A stretch of DNA of 64,000 nt from Rhodocyclaceae bacterium (GCA_029982755.1 JARRBR010000002.1:1-64000); one strand, 5' to 3'; shown: positions 15,539 to 26,275, numbered from the stretch's first letter. A program made the numbers and translations. The notes: a model not told the origin generated them from the letters alone.

Positions 15539-18493
15539 TCAGGTGGACGGGGTGATCTGGGTATCGTGATGCGCGGTCCGCATGTCTTCGACGTGAGCGG
15601 GGGCGAGCGGGAACCATAGGGTAACGCAGGTGCCGACGTCCGGGACGCTTTCGAGGGTCACGCTGCCGCCGTGGACCGTCATGATCTCCTTGACCAGCGG
15701 CAGGCCAAGGCCGGTGCCCGGGATGTGTCCGGAGCGATCGCTGCGGTAGAAGCGTTCGAAGGCGTGGCTGCAGTCCTCGGCATTCATGCCGAGGCCGTGG
15801 TCGCGCACCGCCACACCGATGAAGCCCAGCCCCTCCGGGTGTTCGGTGTGGACGGCGAGTTCGATGTCGCCCCCGCCCGGCGAGAACTTGCAGGCGTTGG
15901 AGAGCAGGTTGAGCAGCGCCTGCTGGAACTTCGCCCGGTCCATGCGGATCGTCGGCAGCTCCGGCGGCAGTTCGAGCACCAGCCGGTGGGTGTCGTCGGG
16001 GATCAGGAAGGCGGCAAGCGCTTCATCGATCGCCTGGCGCAGCGGCACGTCGTCGAAGCGGAAGCTCTCCGCGCGCCGTGCCTCGATCCGGGCGAGGTCG
16101 AGCAGATCGGTCAGCAGGTCGGTGAGCCGGTGCGCCTGGCGATTGATGGTGGCGAGCAGTTCCCGCGTCTTGTCCTCGTCGTACCGGCGCATCATCAGCA
16201 GCTCGGAGAAGCCCATGATGCTGGACATCGGGGTGCGCAGTTCGTGGGCCGCGGTGTTCAGAAACTCGCTCTTCATGCGGTCGAGCTCCGCTTCGCGGGT
16301 GACGTCGCGGTAATAGAGCACCAGCGAGGCCGAGCTCGCCCCGCAATAGCGGTAGGTCTGGCGCAGCATGCAGGGCTTGGGCCGGACGATCCGGAGGAGG
16401 CTGTCCTGGGCGAGATCGTCCCCGCTCCTGGCCGCATCGGGCGCAGGGTCGGGAAGGCGGAGCAAACCATGGCCGTTCTCGAGCAGGCCGCTGACATGCG
16501 CGCCGAATTCGGCGATCGTGATGCCGGTGAGTGCGCCGATGCTGGTGCCGAAAATGCGTTCGGCGGCGGCGTTCACGTAGCTGAGCCGCCCGTCCTTGTC
16601 GAAGCAGACCAGCGGGTCGGGGCTGAGGGTGAACACCGCATCGAAGCGTGACAGCCATTCGAGCAGCAGATCTTCGGTCCGACGCCGCTCGGTGATGTCG
16701 CTCTGCACGCCGACGTAGTGCGTCACCTCGCCGCTGAGCGGATTGACCAGAGGCGAGATGGACAGCTCGTTCCAGTACAGGGCGCCGTCCTTGCGGTAGT
16801 TGCGCAGCGTCACCGCACAGGCCTGGCGTGCGGCCACCGCCTCGTCCAGCTGTGCGAGCTCGGGCTGGTCGCGGTCGTCGCGATGGAGCAGACGCGGATT
16901 CCTTCCGGCCACCTCGGCGAAGCTGTAACCGGTGATGTCCTCGAAGGCGCGGTTGACGTAGATGATCGGATTGTCCGGCTGCTGCAGGTCGGTGATGACG
17001 ATGCCGTTCTGCACGGCCTGCAGCGCCCGGTCGCGCAGGGCGATGGCCAGACTGGTTTCATGGCGCCGGGTGACGTCTGTGACCAGAACGATGGCGTGCG
17101 GCACCTGCTCGGCGTCGTCGACCGTCATGGGCGAGATCGAGATCTCGATGAACGCTTCGCTGTCGTCGGCGCGCCGATGCGTCAGCAGGATCGGTTCGCC
17201 GAAGCCGCGTTCCGCTTCGATAGCCGTCCCGGCGCTGCCCGGAAAGACTTCCGCGGGCCACAGGGCACCGACCACCTCGGCGGCGGCGAAGCCGGTGATG
17301 TGAAGGAAGGCGGAATTGGCGTAATGCACGCGCTGGCCGTCATCGACCTGGCGCAGGATCAACACCCCGCTTTCCGTCGACGCCAGCGCCTGTTCCTTGA
17401 GCATGCGCTCGCGTTCCGAGTGGGCGACCTCGCTGGTACGGGCCTCGAGCGTGGCAGCGAGCTGGCGCTGGGTGTCGCGGAGTGCGGCGATCATGCGATA
17501 GACGGTGGCGGTGAGCAGCCGGAAGCGGTCCCCGTCGCCGGGGATCTCGGTGACCGCCGGCAGCGCGTCGAGTTCGCCCGCGGCGACCCGGGCTGCGGTG
17601 TGCTCGAGCTCGCTGAGCGGCTCGGCGATGATCAGCGCGAGGCGACGGCTCTGCCACGCCACCAGGGCGAAGATGCCGACGCCGATCGCGAGGAAGGCGG
17701 CCATCAGCCAGTAGATCGGGCGATTGGCGAGCTGGCGGTCCATCGCGACTTCGATGGCGAGCGGCAGATTCGAGCCGGCGACGGCGGACAGGGGGGCCAG
17801 ATGGGCGAGTTCGTCGTGTTCGCCGGCGGCGCCGCTTCCTGCGCCGGCGCTCGCGTCGGTCCGTTTCAGGCGCACGGCGTAGCGTCCATCGACCGCCTTC
17901 GTCGCTGCCGCGAACACGCCCTCGAGATCGAGGTCGGCCACGAGCGCGCCTTCGAAACTGCCGGTCGGAAGAAAGGCGATGGGTGCGGCGAGGCTGAGAT
18001 GCAGCGCGTGATCCGGGCTGGCCGGCGTGAGCGTGACGTGACCCTCCTCGATGATTCGCTGCAGCTGTTGGCCTTGTTCGGCGCGCCAGCGTTGTTCCCG
18101 GTCGCTGCCCTGCTCGAGCAGCTGCCCGCGGAAATCGGTCAGCACCAGCGTGGTGATGGCGGGGGAGGCGTCACAGATATCCTGCAGGATCGGCTGGATG
18201 TATCGACTGCGCTCACCCGAGTCGGACAGTGCGTTGCTGAAGATCGTCTGCTTCGAGGCCGAAGCGATCTTGTCGACGAGTGCATCGAGCCGGGTCTCGA
18301 AGGCGAAGCGGACCACGGTGGCCGATTCGCGCAGATCGGCCTCGATCTTGCCGGTCATCAGCGAATGCAGGGCCGCGTAGGACAGGATCAGCACCGGCAC
18401 CATGACACCCGCCGTCAGCAGTGCCGACAGCATGGTGATGCGGGCCGCCAGGCCGGCGCGTCTCCAGCGCCTGGAGCGGGTGAATGGGATCAA
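15539..18493 (-). CDS. PAS-domain sensor histidine kinase
   Basis: Multiple PAS segments (NSAFLHITGF, NRAFEDITGYSFAEV), FLNTAAHELRTPMSSIMGFSELL H-box, GTGLGLPLVKEIMTVHGG G-box. Start uncertain; TTG overlapping the upstream stop assumed. Confidence 0.88.
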   Translation of the reverse strand: MIPFTRSRRWRRAGLAARITMLSALLTAGVMVPVLILSYAALHSLMTGKIEADLRESATVVRFAFETRLDALVDKIASASKQTIFSNALSDSGERSRYIQPILQDICDASPAITTLVLTDFRGQLLEQGSDREQRWRAEQGQQLQRIIEEGHVTLTPASPDHALHLSLAAPIAFLPTGSFEGALVADLDLEGVFAAATKAVDGRYAVRLKRTDASAGAGSGAAGEHDELAHLAPLSAVAGSNLPLAIEVAMDRQLANRPIYWLMAAFLAIGVGIFALVAWQSRRLALIIAEPLSELEHTAARVAAGELDALPAVTEIPGDGDRFRLLTATVYRMIAALRDTQRQLAATLEARTSEVAHSERERMLKEQALASTESGVLILRQVDDGQRVHYANSAFLHITGFAAAEVVGALWPAEVFPGSAGTAIEAERGFGEPILLTHRRADDSEAFIEISISPMTVDDAEQVPHAIVLVTDVTRRHETSLAIALRDRALQAVQNGIVITDLQQPDNPIIYVNRAFEDITGYSFAEVAGRNPRLLHRDDRDQPELAQLDEAVAARQACAVTLRNYRKDGALYWNELSISPLVNPLSGEVTHYVGVQSDITERRRTEDLLLEWLSRFDAVFTLSPDPLVCFDKDGRLSYVNAAAERIFGTSIGALTGITIAEFGAHVSGLLENGHGLLRLPDPAPDAARSGDDLAQDSLLRIVRPKPCMLRQTYRYCGASSASLVLYYRDVTREAELDRMKSEFLNTAAHELRTPMSSIMGFSELLMMRRYDEDKTRELLATINRQAHRLTDLLTDLLDLARIEARRAESFRFDDVPLRQAIDEALAAFLIPDDTHRLVLELPPELPTIRMDRAKFQQALLNLLSNACKFSPGGGDIELAVHTEHPEGLGFIGVAVRDHGLGMNAEDCSHAFERFYRSDRSGHIPGTGLGLPLVKEIMTVHGGSVTLESVPDVGTCVTLWFPLAPAHVEDMRTAHHDTQITPST

Positions 18494-19737
18494 GGCCAAC
18501 GCGACGACCTCTTGACCTCGGCCGGGACGAGGCGGCCGCTCGGCTCGAAGCGACAGAGCAGCACGTCGCCGACATCGAGCGCCTCGTGGCGCGCGCGCGT
18601 GAACGCGGGGGCGAAGCGGCGGACTACGCCCGAGTGCGCGGGCAGGTGCTCGAGGGCTTCGTGGATCGCTGGCCGGCGCGTGCTGCCGGCCTGGTCGATG
18701 GCGAGCGCGAGCAGGCCGACAAGGTCGTATGCGGGGCCGATGGCGGTCGCCGAGGGTACCTGGAGCGGATCGTCGACACCGAAATGCGCCGCCGCAAGCT
18801 GCGCCAGGCGGGTGCCGCGGGCGCCCTGCGCACGGGCGAAGCTGAAGGACTGCACGACCTCCAGGTCCACCTCCGCGAGGGCTGGCCCACACAGCTCGGA
18901 GAAATGGCCGCCGGTGATGCCCCAGTGGCTGAAGATCGGCCGGCGGTCGGCGACCCGCATCTGCGCCAGCGCCTTCACCAGCGTGGCACCCTCCCGTTCG
19001 TTGGCCACCAGCAGGATGGCCTCGGCGCCCTTCTCGCGCAGGCTGCGATAGCTCTCGTCGATCAGCCGGTCGCTTCCCCAGCGATGCCATTCGACGCCCA
19101 CCACCGTCAGGGCAAAATCCGGGTCGAGCGTGAGCCTGCGTTCGGCGAAGAACAGACAGCGCCGCCCCCAGGCCGTGGTGGGCAGGATGAGTCCGATCCT
19201 GCGCAGCCCCCGGGCGGCGATCGTTTCCAGCAGGGCCTGCATGGCGATGCTGTCGCGCAGGCCGAGGCGAAAGGCGTAGTTGGGCGAGCGATGGTTGTCG
19301 ACGATCGCATCCGCCGCCGACCCGGGCGCGAGCAAGGGCAGTTGGAGGTCGTGGATGTGCGGCAATTGCTCGAGCGCGACCGTCGAGAATCTGCTGCATA
19401 CGTAGGCCGTCATGTCGGGCAGGCCCGCCAGGTACTCCACGTTGGCGACCCCGCGCGCCGGCACGCTGCGGTTGTCGGTGGTCACGAGCTGCAGCGGTCG
19501 CCCACCGAGCACGCCGCCCGCGGCGTTGATGTCGTCGATGGCGGTCTGCGCACCGAAACGAATGCCATCATCCGCGGTGCTGCTGCGGTCGGAAAACTCC
19601 GCATCCAGCCCGATCAGTACCGGCGCCGCCCTGCCGAAGGCGCGGGGAGGAAGGCTGAGCGCCAGCAGCGCGGCGCATCCTGCCCGCAGGATGCCGCGGC
19701 GGTAGGACGACGGCGTGGGCATCGGCTTGCGGGGCAC
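18490..19737 (-). CDS. ABC-type amino-acid/urea-like periplasmic substrate-binding protein
   Basis: VLIGLDAEFSDRSSTADDGIRFGAQTAIDDINAAGGVLGGRPLQLVTTDNRSVPARGVANVEYLA. Confidence 0.88.
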   Translation of the reverse strand: MPRKPMPTPSSYRRGILRAGCAALLALSLPPRAFGRAAPVLIGLDAEFSDRSSTADDGIRFGAQTAIDDINAAGGVLGGRPLQLVTTDNRSVPARGVANVEYLAGLPDMTAYVCSRFSTVALEQLPHIHDLQLPLLAPGSAADAIVDNHRSPNYAFRLGLRDSIAMQALLETIAARGLRRIGLILPTTAWGRRCLFFAERRLTLDPDFALTVVGVEWHRWGSDRLIDESYRSLREKGAEAILLVANEREGATLVKALAQMRVADRRPIFSHWGITGGHFSELCGPALAEVDLEVVQSFSFARAQGARGTRLAQLAAAHFGVDDPLQVPSATAIGPAYDLVGLLALAIDQAGSTRRPAIHEALEHLPAHSGVVRRFAPAFTRARHEALDVGDVLLCRFEPSGRLVPAEVKRSSRWP

Positions 19738-20118
19738 TCAGCTCACAGTGGTGCCGGTGAGGCGTTCGACGGTCTCGATCAGTTGCAGCGGGCTGAACGG
19801 TTTGGTCAGGTACGCGGTGCACCCGGCGCGCCGTCCGGCCTCGATGTCCGCCTGCTGGCCGCGCGCGGTGAGCATGACGATCGGCGTCGCGGCAAGTTCG
19901 GGTTCGGCGCGAACGCGCTCGCACACCTGAAAGCCATCGAGCCTGCCCGGCATCATGACGTCGAGCAGCACGATGTCCGGGTGCAGTGCCTTGATCATCT
20001 TGAGGGCCGCTTCGCCATTGTCCGCCTCGTGGACCTCGAAGCCGTCGTAGTCCATGGTCATGCAGATCAGCTTGCGGATCTCGGGCTGATCCTCGACGAC
20101 GAGAATGATCCTGTTCAT
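19738..20118 (-). CDS. single-domain response regulator
   Basis: IILVVEDQPEIRKLICMTMDYDGFEV...DIVLLDVMMPGRLDGFQVC...YLTKPFSPLQLIE. Confidence 0.92.
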   Translation of the reverse strand: MNRIILVVEDQPEIRKLICMTMDYDGFEVHEADNGEAALKMIKALHPDIVLLDVMMPGRLDGFQVCERVRAEPELAATPIVMLTARGQQADIEAGRRAGCTAYLTKPFSPLQLIETVERLTGTTVS

Positions 20119-20416
20119 GTTCGGGACTGGTTGTGCGAGTTACGGGTGGAAAAACGTAAGATTACCGTTGGCAACCCTGCGAGCCCCCCTCACGGGGCTG
20201 GGGCCACATGGGGGCGGCTCGCAGGCCGGAATTCTAGCGGCACCTGAAGACTCGACCCGTTAAATACTGCCTGAAGGGGAGGATTGGTCCGCCCGAACCC
20301 GATCCGGATCGGAGCGGGCCAGGGGGCAGTGTTCGATCGGCGAGGACCTGCCTTGCTGGCGGCGAGCACGCCCGCGAGCTCTGCGCGTCGTCCGGGCCGC
20401 TTCAGGCAGCGCCGGG

Positions 20417-21346
20417 TCACCCGCGCCGATCGGACGCGGCGGTGGACTGCCGCGCCGACCCGCGGACCGTCAACGGCATGGGCAGCTCGATCTGGCGCCA
20501 CCACGAGCAGGCTTCGTCCGCGCCGGGGAAGGCGCTGCGGCTCTCGGCCGCGAGCGCCCGGATCTGCGCCAGGCGGGGACGCAGCACGCACATCGCACGC
20601 ACCACGCGGGGATCGAACTGCGCCCCGCTGGCCAGGCGCAGCAGGGTGAAGATGCGCTCCTCATCCACGCCGGCACGACCATGGGCCTCGATGGCCAGGG
20701 AGTCGACGAAATCGGCCACCGCGACGATTCGTGCCGCCGAGGGAATGTTCGCGCCCCGGCGCCGTGCCGGGTAGCCGCTGCCATCCCATTTCTCGTGGTG
20801 GTTGAGTGCGATCTGCGCGGCCATCTGCTGGATCGGGCTGTGCGCGCTGTCGAGCAGCTTCGCGCCGGCGATCGGGTGGTCGCGCACCACCGCCCACTCG
20901 TGCGCCGTCAGCGGTCCCTGGCGGTAGAGGATGGCGTCCGGCACCGCGACGTTGCCGATGTCGTGTGCGGCCGCGGCCTCGCACAACATGTCGCACCAGG
21001 TCTCGGACTTGCCGAGCATCCTCGCCAGCAGGGCGGAGATGGCGCCAACGCGCAGGCAGTGTTCGAGCCCGCCGGCTTCGCGCTGCGCGGCGACGAGGAC
21101 GAGATGGCGCATGGCCTGCCGCTGTGCCGCCCGCACCGCACCCAAAGCACGGTTCCTCTCCCCGATCAGGGTCTTGAGGTCGCTGCTGATACGGAACATC
21201 TGCTGGTAGGCCGCGCTGAGTTCCTTCGCATGCCCGCGTGCGTGGGGCCGATCGTGGCTGCTGCTCGATCGGCCCGGCCTGAGCGGGCGTGATGCCGGGC
21301 CGTGGTGAAGCGGGTTTGCAGCATCGGTTTGCGGGGGCAGGTCCAT
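20417..21346 (-). CDS. HD-GYP/HD domain protein
   Basis: EAAAAHDIGNVAVPDAILYRQGPLTAHEWAVVRDHPIAGAKLL...LNHHEKWDGSGYP. Confidence 0.9.
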   Translation of the reverse strand: MDLPPQTDAANPLHHGPASRPLRPGRSSSSHDRPHARGHAKELSAAYQQMFRISSDLKTLIGERNRALGAVRAAQRQAMRHLVLVAAQREAGGLEHCLRVGAISALLARMLGKSETWCDMLCEAAAAHDIGNVAVPDAILYRQGPLTAHEWAVVRDHPIAGAKLLDSAHSPIQQMAAQIALNHHEKWDGSGYPARRRGANIPSAARIVAVADFVDSLAIEAHGRAGVDEERIFTLLRLASGAQFDPRVVRAMCVLRPRLAQIRALAAESRSAFPGADEACSWWRQIELPMPLTVRGSARQSTAASDRRG

Positions 21347-21563
21347 GGCGGCGGAGGGGGCGGAGTGGGGATGCAAGGAACCAACAGGTGATGTTGCAAT
21401 TTTCAAGAAAGAGGTAAAGATTACGCAATGGACGCCGAGGGCCGAGCGTGATCCAGCACACGCGCAGGCGCTCGCGACGAGACGGCTCCGATGCTGCAAA
21501 TGCCACGGCCGCTGATGGACGAAGCCCATATGATGCGAGCCGCCGTACTGATCGAGAAACGTG

Positions 21564-23330
21564 ATGACTATTGCAGGGACCGGGGCGAACGAGCGCAATG
21601 AGGCAGGCACCAGGGTGCCGCAGGGCACGGCTGCGATCCGCAGCGGGTCCGCGGACGGCGGCGAGTCGTTCGCGGACGGACGCTGGTCGTTGTGGTCGAT
21701 CGCCGCGATCGGCCTGCTGTTGATCGTGAGCTTGTGGACCGCGGTCAGCCTGAAGATCTCCTCAGAGGCGGCCGCCGAGGAGCAGCTGATCCAGCAGCGC
21801 ACGATGAGCCTGGCCCGGGTGTTCGAGGAGCACACGATCCGTACGCTGGCCAGCGTCGATCAGGCGCTGCTGTTCGTGAAGTTCCAGTACGAGGCGATCG
21901 GCGACGCGCTCGACATCGGGTCGGCGGTCAGGCAGGGCATGATCGTCAGCAACCTGTTCAATCAGGTCGGGATCATCAACGCCGACGGCATCTACCACAA
22001 ATCCAATCTGGCGGACTTCGCGCGTGTCGACCTCAAGGATCGCGAGCATTTCCGGGTGCACAAGGATGCCGACACCGGCCAGGTCTTCGTCAGCAAGCCG
22101 GTCCTCGGCCGCGCCACCGGCAAGTGGTCGATCCAGTTGACGCGCCGGATCAATCGCCCGGATGGCAGCTTCGGCGGGGTGGCGGTGATCTCGATCGATC
22201 CTTTCTACTTCATCAGTTTCTACAACGAGGTGGATATCGGAAAGCGCGGCGTCGTCACCCTGGCCGGCCTCGATGGCGTCGTGCGCGCGCGTCGTGCGGG
22301 GGAGTCCACCGCGATCGGACAGGACCTGTCCCAGGGGCCGCTGTTCCGCGGCCTCGCGGAGTCGCCGACGGGCTACTACTCGGCGACCAGCGTGGTCGAC
22401 GGTGTGGTGCGCTCGGTGAGCTACCGCAAGGTGCGCGACCTGCCCCTGGCCGTGCTGGTGGGCGTCGATCGCGAGGAGGCGCTGGCCGGATGGCGCTCGC
22501 GACGCGGGAGCTATCTGGTTTTTGCGGGCGGCATGAGCGTGGTGATCGTCGCCTTCAGCGCGCTCGCGATCGGCCTGCTGCAGCGCCAGCGCCGCATCTC
22601 GGCCGGGCTGCATGACCTGAAGACGCGTGCGGAATCGGCCAACCGGCTCAAGACCGAGTTCCTCGCCGCGGTGTCACACGAACTGCGCACGCCGCTCAAT
22701 GGCGTCATCGCCTATGCCGAGCTGCTGTCGGAGACGCAGGAGAGCGAGGACAACCGCGGCTTTGCGAAAGTGATCGTGGAGAACAGCCAGCATCTGCTCG
22801 CCCTGCTGAACTCCATCCTGGACATGGCGCGGGTGGAGGCGGGCGAGATGCGCCTGCGGCCCGCCGACGTGGAGCTGAGGTCGGTGGTCGAGGACGTGTG
22901 TTCGACCTACCGGCCGATCGCACAGGGAAAGGGGGTCGAACTGGTGTGCTCGGCCAGGGAGACCGTCACGCTGCATTGCGACCGCACGCGGGTGACGCAG
23001 GTGCTGAACAACCTGGTGCACAACGCCTTGAAGTTCACCGATCACGGGCGCGTCAGCGTCGAGGCGGGGCGGGAAGGGGACGACTGCGTGTTCGAGGTCA
23101 GCGACACCGGCTGTGGCATCGATTCGAGCCAGCACGAGCTCATCTTCGAGCGTTTCCGCCAGGCGGATTCGTTCGAGACCCGGCAGCACGGCGGCGCCGG
23201 GCTCGGGCTGGCCTTGTGCCGTGAACTGGCCGAACTGATGGGCGGCGGCATCACCGTGCGCTCGACGCCGGGCGAAGGCAGCGTGTTCCGCTTCTGGATC
23301 CCGGTGGATGCGGGTCAGCGGAATGCATGA
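21564..23330 (+). CDS. sensor histidine kinase with extracellular Cache-like domain
   Basis: N-terminal TM plus Cache-like region, FLAAVSHELRTPLNGVIAYAELL H-box, GGAGLGLALCRELAELMGGGI G-box. Confidence 0.92.
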   Translation: MTIAGTGANERNEAGTRVPQGTAAIRSGSADGGESFADGRWSLWSIAAIGLLLIVSLWTAVSLKISSEAAAEEQLIQQRTMSLARVFEEHTIRTLASVDQALLFVKFQYEAIGDALDIGSAVRQGMIVSNLFNQVGIINADGIYHKSNLADFARVDLKDREHFRVHKDADTGQVFVSKPVLGRATGKWSIQLTRRINRPDGSFGGVAVISIDPFYFISFYNEVDIGKRGVVTLAGLDGVVRARRAGESTAIGQDLSQGPLFRGLAESPTGYYSATSVVDGVVRSVSYRKVRDLPLAVLVGVDREEALAGWRSRRGSYLVFAGGMSVVIVAFSALAIGLLQRQRRISAGLHDLKTRAESANRLKTEFLAAVSHELRTPLNGVIAYAELLSETQESEDNRGFAKVIVENSQHLLALLNSILDMARVEAGEMRLRPADVELRSVVEDVCSTYRPIAQGKGVELVCSARETVTLHCDRTRVTQVLNNLVHNALKFTDHGRVSVEAGREGDDCVFEVSDTGCGIDSSQHELIFERFRQADSFETRQHGGAGLGLALCRELAELMGGGITVRSTPGEGSVFRFWIPVDAGQRNA

Positions 23331-23381
23331 GGCGCCCGGCGCCCGGCGGCGCGCCGGCCGGGCGTCGGGGTCTGTGGAAGG

Positions 23382-23642
23382 TCAGGGCTTCTGCTCGGGG
23401 AGCACGATATTGACTTCCAGCACGTCCATGTTGTCCTGCTTGTCGAGCTGGACCTTGATGTCGTCGGGATTGACCGCGACGTACTTGGAGATGACCTCGA
23501 TCAGCTCGCGCTGAAGTGCGGGGAGGAAGTCCGCGGTCGGGCTGCCGCCCGCGCGCTCGTGGGCGATCAGCAGCGACAGGCGGTTCTTGGCGATCTCCGC
23601 GGTCTTCTTCTTCTCGCCGAACAGCTTGGACAGGAAGGACAT
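23382..23642 (-). CDS. minE: cell division topological specificity factor MinE
   Basis: [30 protein letters not shown]...[16 protein letters not shown]; adjacent to minD. Confidence 0.96.
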   Translation of the reverse strand: MSFLSKLFGEKKKTAEIAKNRLSLLIAHERAGGSPTADFLPALQRELIEVISKYVAVNPDDIKVQLDKQDNMDVLEVNIVLPEQKP

Positions 23643-23643
23643 G

Positions 23644-24456
23644 TCACTTCCCTCCGAACAGGCGCTTGATCAGGCCGGGCTTCTCGTAACTGACGAAGCG
23701 CAGCGGGCGTTCTTCGCCGAGGAAGCGGCTGACCACGTCGGCGTAGGCCTCGGCGACGTCGGTGCCCTTGAGGTGGATGGCCGGCGTGCCCTGGTTGGAC
23801 GCATGCAGCACCGATTCGGACTCGGGGATCACGCCGATCAGCGGCACGCGCAGCAGCTCCTGGACGTCCTTGTACGACAGCATCTCGCCGTCATCGACGC
23901 GCTTGGGCGAGTAGCGGGTGAGCAGCAGGTGCTCCTTGACCGGTTCGCCGCCGTCGCGCGCGCGCTTGGACTTGCTCTGCAGGATGCCGAGGATGCGGTC
24001 GGAGTCGCGCACCGACGAAACCTCCGGGTTCGTGGTGACGATGGCCTCGTCGGCGAAGGTCAGCGCCATCACCGCGCCGCGCTCGATGCCCGCGGGCGAG
24101 TCGCACACCACGTACTCGAAGCCCATGTGCTCGAGCTCCTCCAGCACCTTCTCGACGCCTTCCTCGGTCAGGGCGTCCTTGTCGCGCGTCTGCGAGGCGG
24201 GGAGGACGAAGAGGTTCTCGCAGTGCCTGTCCTTGATCAGCGCCTGGTTCAGGCGCGCTTCGCCGTTGACGACGTTCACCAGGTCGTACACGACGCGGCG
24301 TTCGCAGCCCATGATCAGGTCGAGGTTTCGCAGGCCGACGTCGAAGTCGATGACCGCGGTCTTGAAGCCGCGCAGGGCGAGCCCGGAGGCGAAGGCCGCA
24401 CTGGTGGTGGTCTTGCCCACACCGCCCTTGCCGGAGGTTACGACGATGACTTTCAC
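23644..24456 (-). CDS. minD: septum site-determining protein MinD
   Basis: [58 protein letters not shown]. Confidence 0.98.
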   Translation of the reverse strand: MKVIVVTSGKGGVGKTTTSAAFASGLALRGFKTAVIDFDVGLRNLDLIMGCERRVVYDLVNVVNGEARLNQALIKDRHCENLFVLPASQTRDKDALTEEGVEKVLEELEHMGFEYVVCDSPAGIERGAVMALTFADEAIVTTNPEVSSVRDSDRILGILQSKSKRARDGGEPVKEHLLLTRYSPKRVDDGEMLSYKDVQELLRVPLIGVIPESESVLHASNQGTPAIHLKGTDVAEAYADVVSRFLGEERPLRFVSYEKPGLIKRLFGGK

Positions 24457-24487
24457 GGTTTCCCCTTGTTGATGCTGTATGGCTGGC

Positions 24488-25276
24488 TCAGTCGAGTTGC
24501 AGCGCGTCGATGTTGAGAGTGTGGTCGGCGCCGCTCAGGCGCACCTGGGTCGGCTTGCCGGCGCAGCTTTCCGGGATGCCGCGCTCGAAGGTGCGATACA
24601 CCCCGGCGATGGAAACGAGTTCGGGGCCGAAGTTGCTGGCCAGGATGCGCGCGCCATGGTCGCCCTGGGCGCCGGCGATCGCGCGGCCGCGCAGCGGGCC
24701 GTAGCAGTGGATGCTGCCGTCGGCGATGACCTCCGCGCCGGGACTCACGCCAGCCATCAGCACCAGGTCGGCGCCGCGCGCATAGACCTGCTGGCCCGAG
24801 CGCAGCGGGCGGTCGACGAACATCGTCGGCGTTGCCGTTGCGGGGGAGGGCGCAGGCGCGGGTGCCGGTGCCTGCTGCGGCGCGGCGGGCACCGGAGCCG
24901 GCGCGGCGGCAGCGGCGGGTCGGCGGGTTTCGGCCGGCGGCTGGGCGGCGAGCTGTGCCGGATCGATCAGCGCGAGGCCGGCACGACGGGCGGATTCGTG
25001 ATGCGCTTCGGGCAGGCGGATGACGCCGATCGGCTGCAGTCGATAGCGCCGCAGCAGCGACTGCAGTCCGGGCCAGTCGAGGCGCTCGGGCATGCTGGCG
25101 ACGCCGCCGAAATCGAGGATCACCGTCTCGCCGTTGAAGAAGTCCGGCATGCCGCCGAGCATCTTGTGCATCGCATCGGCCAGCGTCGTGGGTTCGGCGG
25201 CCTGCATCACGGCGAGGGTTGCGCCAAGCGTCGTGTTGCGGAACTCGATCGGGCGTGCGGACGCGTTGGCGGACAT
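24488..25276 (-). CDS. minC: septum site-determining protein MinC
   Basis: C-terminal PLRSGQQVYARGADLVLMAGVSPGAEVIADGSIHCYGPLRGRAIAGAQGDHGARI; upstream of minDE. Confidence 0.95.
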   Translation of the reverse strand: MSANASARPIEFRNTTLGATLAVMQAAEPTTLADAMHKMLGGMPDFFNGETVILDFGGVASMPERLDWPGLQSLLRRYRLQPIGVIRLPEAHHESARRAGLALIDPAQLAAQPPAETRRPAAAAAPAPVPAAPQQAPAPAPAPSPATATPTMFVDRPLRSGQQVYARGADLVLMAGVSPGAEVIADGSIHCYGPLRGRAIAGAQGDHGARILASNFGPELVSIAGVYRTFERGIPESCAGKPTQVRLSGADHTLNIDALQLD

Positions 25277-25383
25277 GGGCGGAAGGGTCTTCAAAATCAA
25301 AGAAGTGTACTGATCGACGGGCGATCGGGCAAGGGCGGCAACGGTCACGCGAGGCGCATGGACAGGGCCGTCCGCGCAGGCGG

Positions 25384-26247
25384 TCAATGCAGCGTCGGCG
25401 GGCGGAACAGCGCGTCCACGTCGACCGCGTCGAAGTGGTAGCTGTGGTTGGAGAGGTCGTCGTGGACCACGATCTCGCCGTGCTCGGCCAGTATCGCGCG
25501 CACCTCGTCCTCGCCAAGCGCGCGCAGCATGCTCGCGACCTTCTCCGGATCGGCCGGCCAGTCGTGGGTGACCGCCCGGGCGTCGAACAGGCGCACGTTC
25601 TCTTCGGCGAACAGGCGGCGCAGGATCTCGGGGGCGTCCAGGCCGAGCAACTCGTCGTCGCGCACCGTGTGGGCGAGCTGCTGCACGCGCGACCAGCCGT
25701 CGAGGTCCTTGAGGTCGGCGCCGGGCAGCTTCTGCACGAAGAGCGCGACCGCAGCCTCCGGGCTGCAGGCCAGCCACAGGCCGGCGGGCTGCTGTTCGGA
25801 CTGCGCGAGGTAGTGCTCGAAGACCTCGCCGATGCTGTCGCCCTCGAGCGGTACCAGGCTCTGGTAGGGCTGGTCCAGGCCCTCGATGTCGAGCGAGAGC
25901 TGCAGGCGGCCGTCGCCGACGAGTTCGGCCAGGGTGCCGCCGGTCGGCACGGCGTCGGCCTTGGCGTAGCCGCGCAGGTTCAGCGTCTCGGCGCAGTCGA
26001 CGACCAGCAGGCTCACCGGACCGTGACCGGTGATCTGGAAGGTCAGGCGACCGGGCTGCTTCAGGTTGCCGGCGATCACCGCCGACACCGCGCCCATCTC
26101 GCCGAGCAGGCGCGCCACCACCTGGGGGTAGTCGCGCCCGGACTGCATGGCCTGCCAGACGTCGGTCAGGCGCACCACGGCGCCGCGGATGTCGAGGTCT
26201 TCCAGCAGGAAGCGCTGGACGTAGCTGGTGGGGAGGGTGTCGCTCAT
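25384..26247 (-). CDS. hslO: Hsp33-family chaperonin, apparently lacking the zinc cysteines
   Basis: [27 protein letters not shown]...[48 protein letters not shown]. Confidence 0.85.
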   Translation of the reverse strand: MSDTLPTSYVQRFLLEDLDIRGAVVRLTDVWQAMQSGRDYPQVVARLLGEMGAVSAVIAGNLKQPGRLTFQITGHGPVSLLVVDCAETLNLRGYAKADAVPTGGTLAELVGDGRLQLSLDIEGLDQPYQSLVPLEGDSIGEVFEHYLAQSEQQPAGLWLACSPEAAVALFVQKLPGADLKDLDGWSRVQQLAHTVRDDELLGLDAPEILRRLFAEENVRLFDARAVTHDWPADPEKVASMLRALGEDEVRAILAEHGEIVVHDDLSNHSYHFDAVDVDALFRPPTLH

Positions 26248-26275
26248 TCGATTTCGCTCCAAGGGGGCGGTGGCG

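Noticed and set aside
16718-19051. 777-aa plus-strand ORF
   Set aside because: Lies opposite the PAS kinase and binding-protein genes; no domain-like sequence.
23331-23381. GC-rich inverted repeats between the kinase and minE
   Set aside because: Overlapping gc-rich stems without a T-run; could be chance in this composition.
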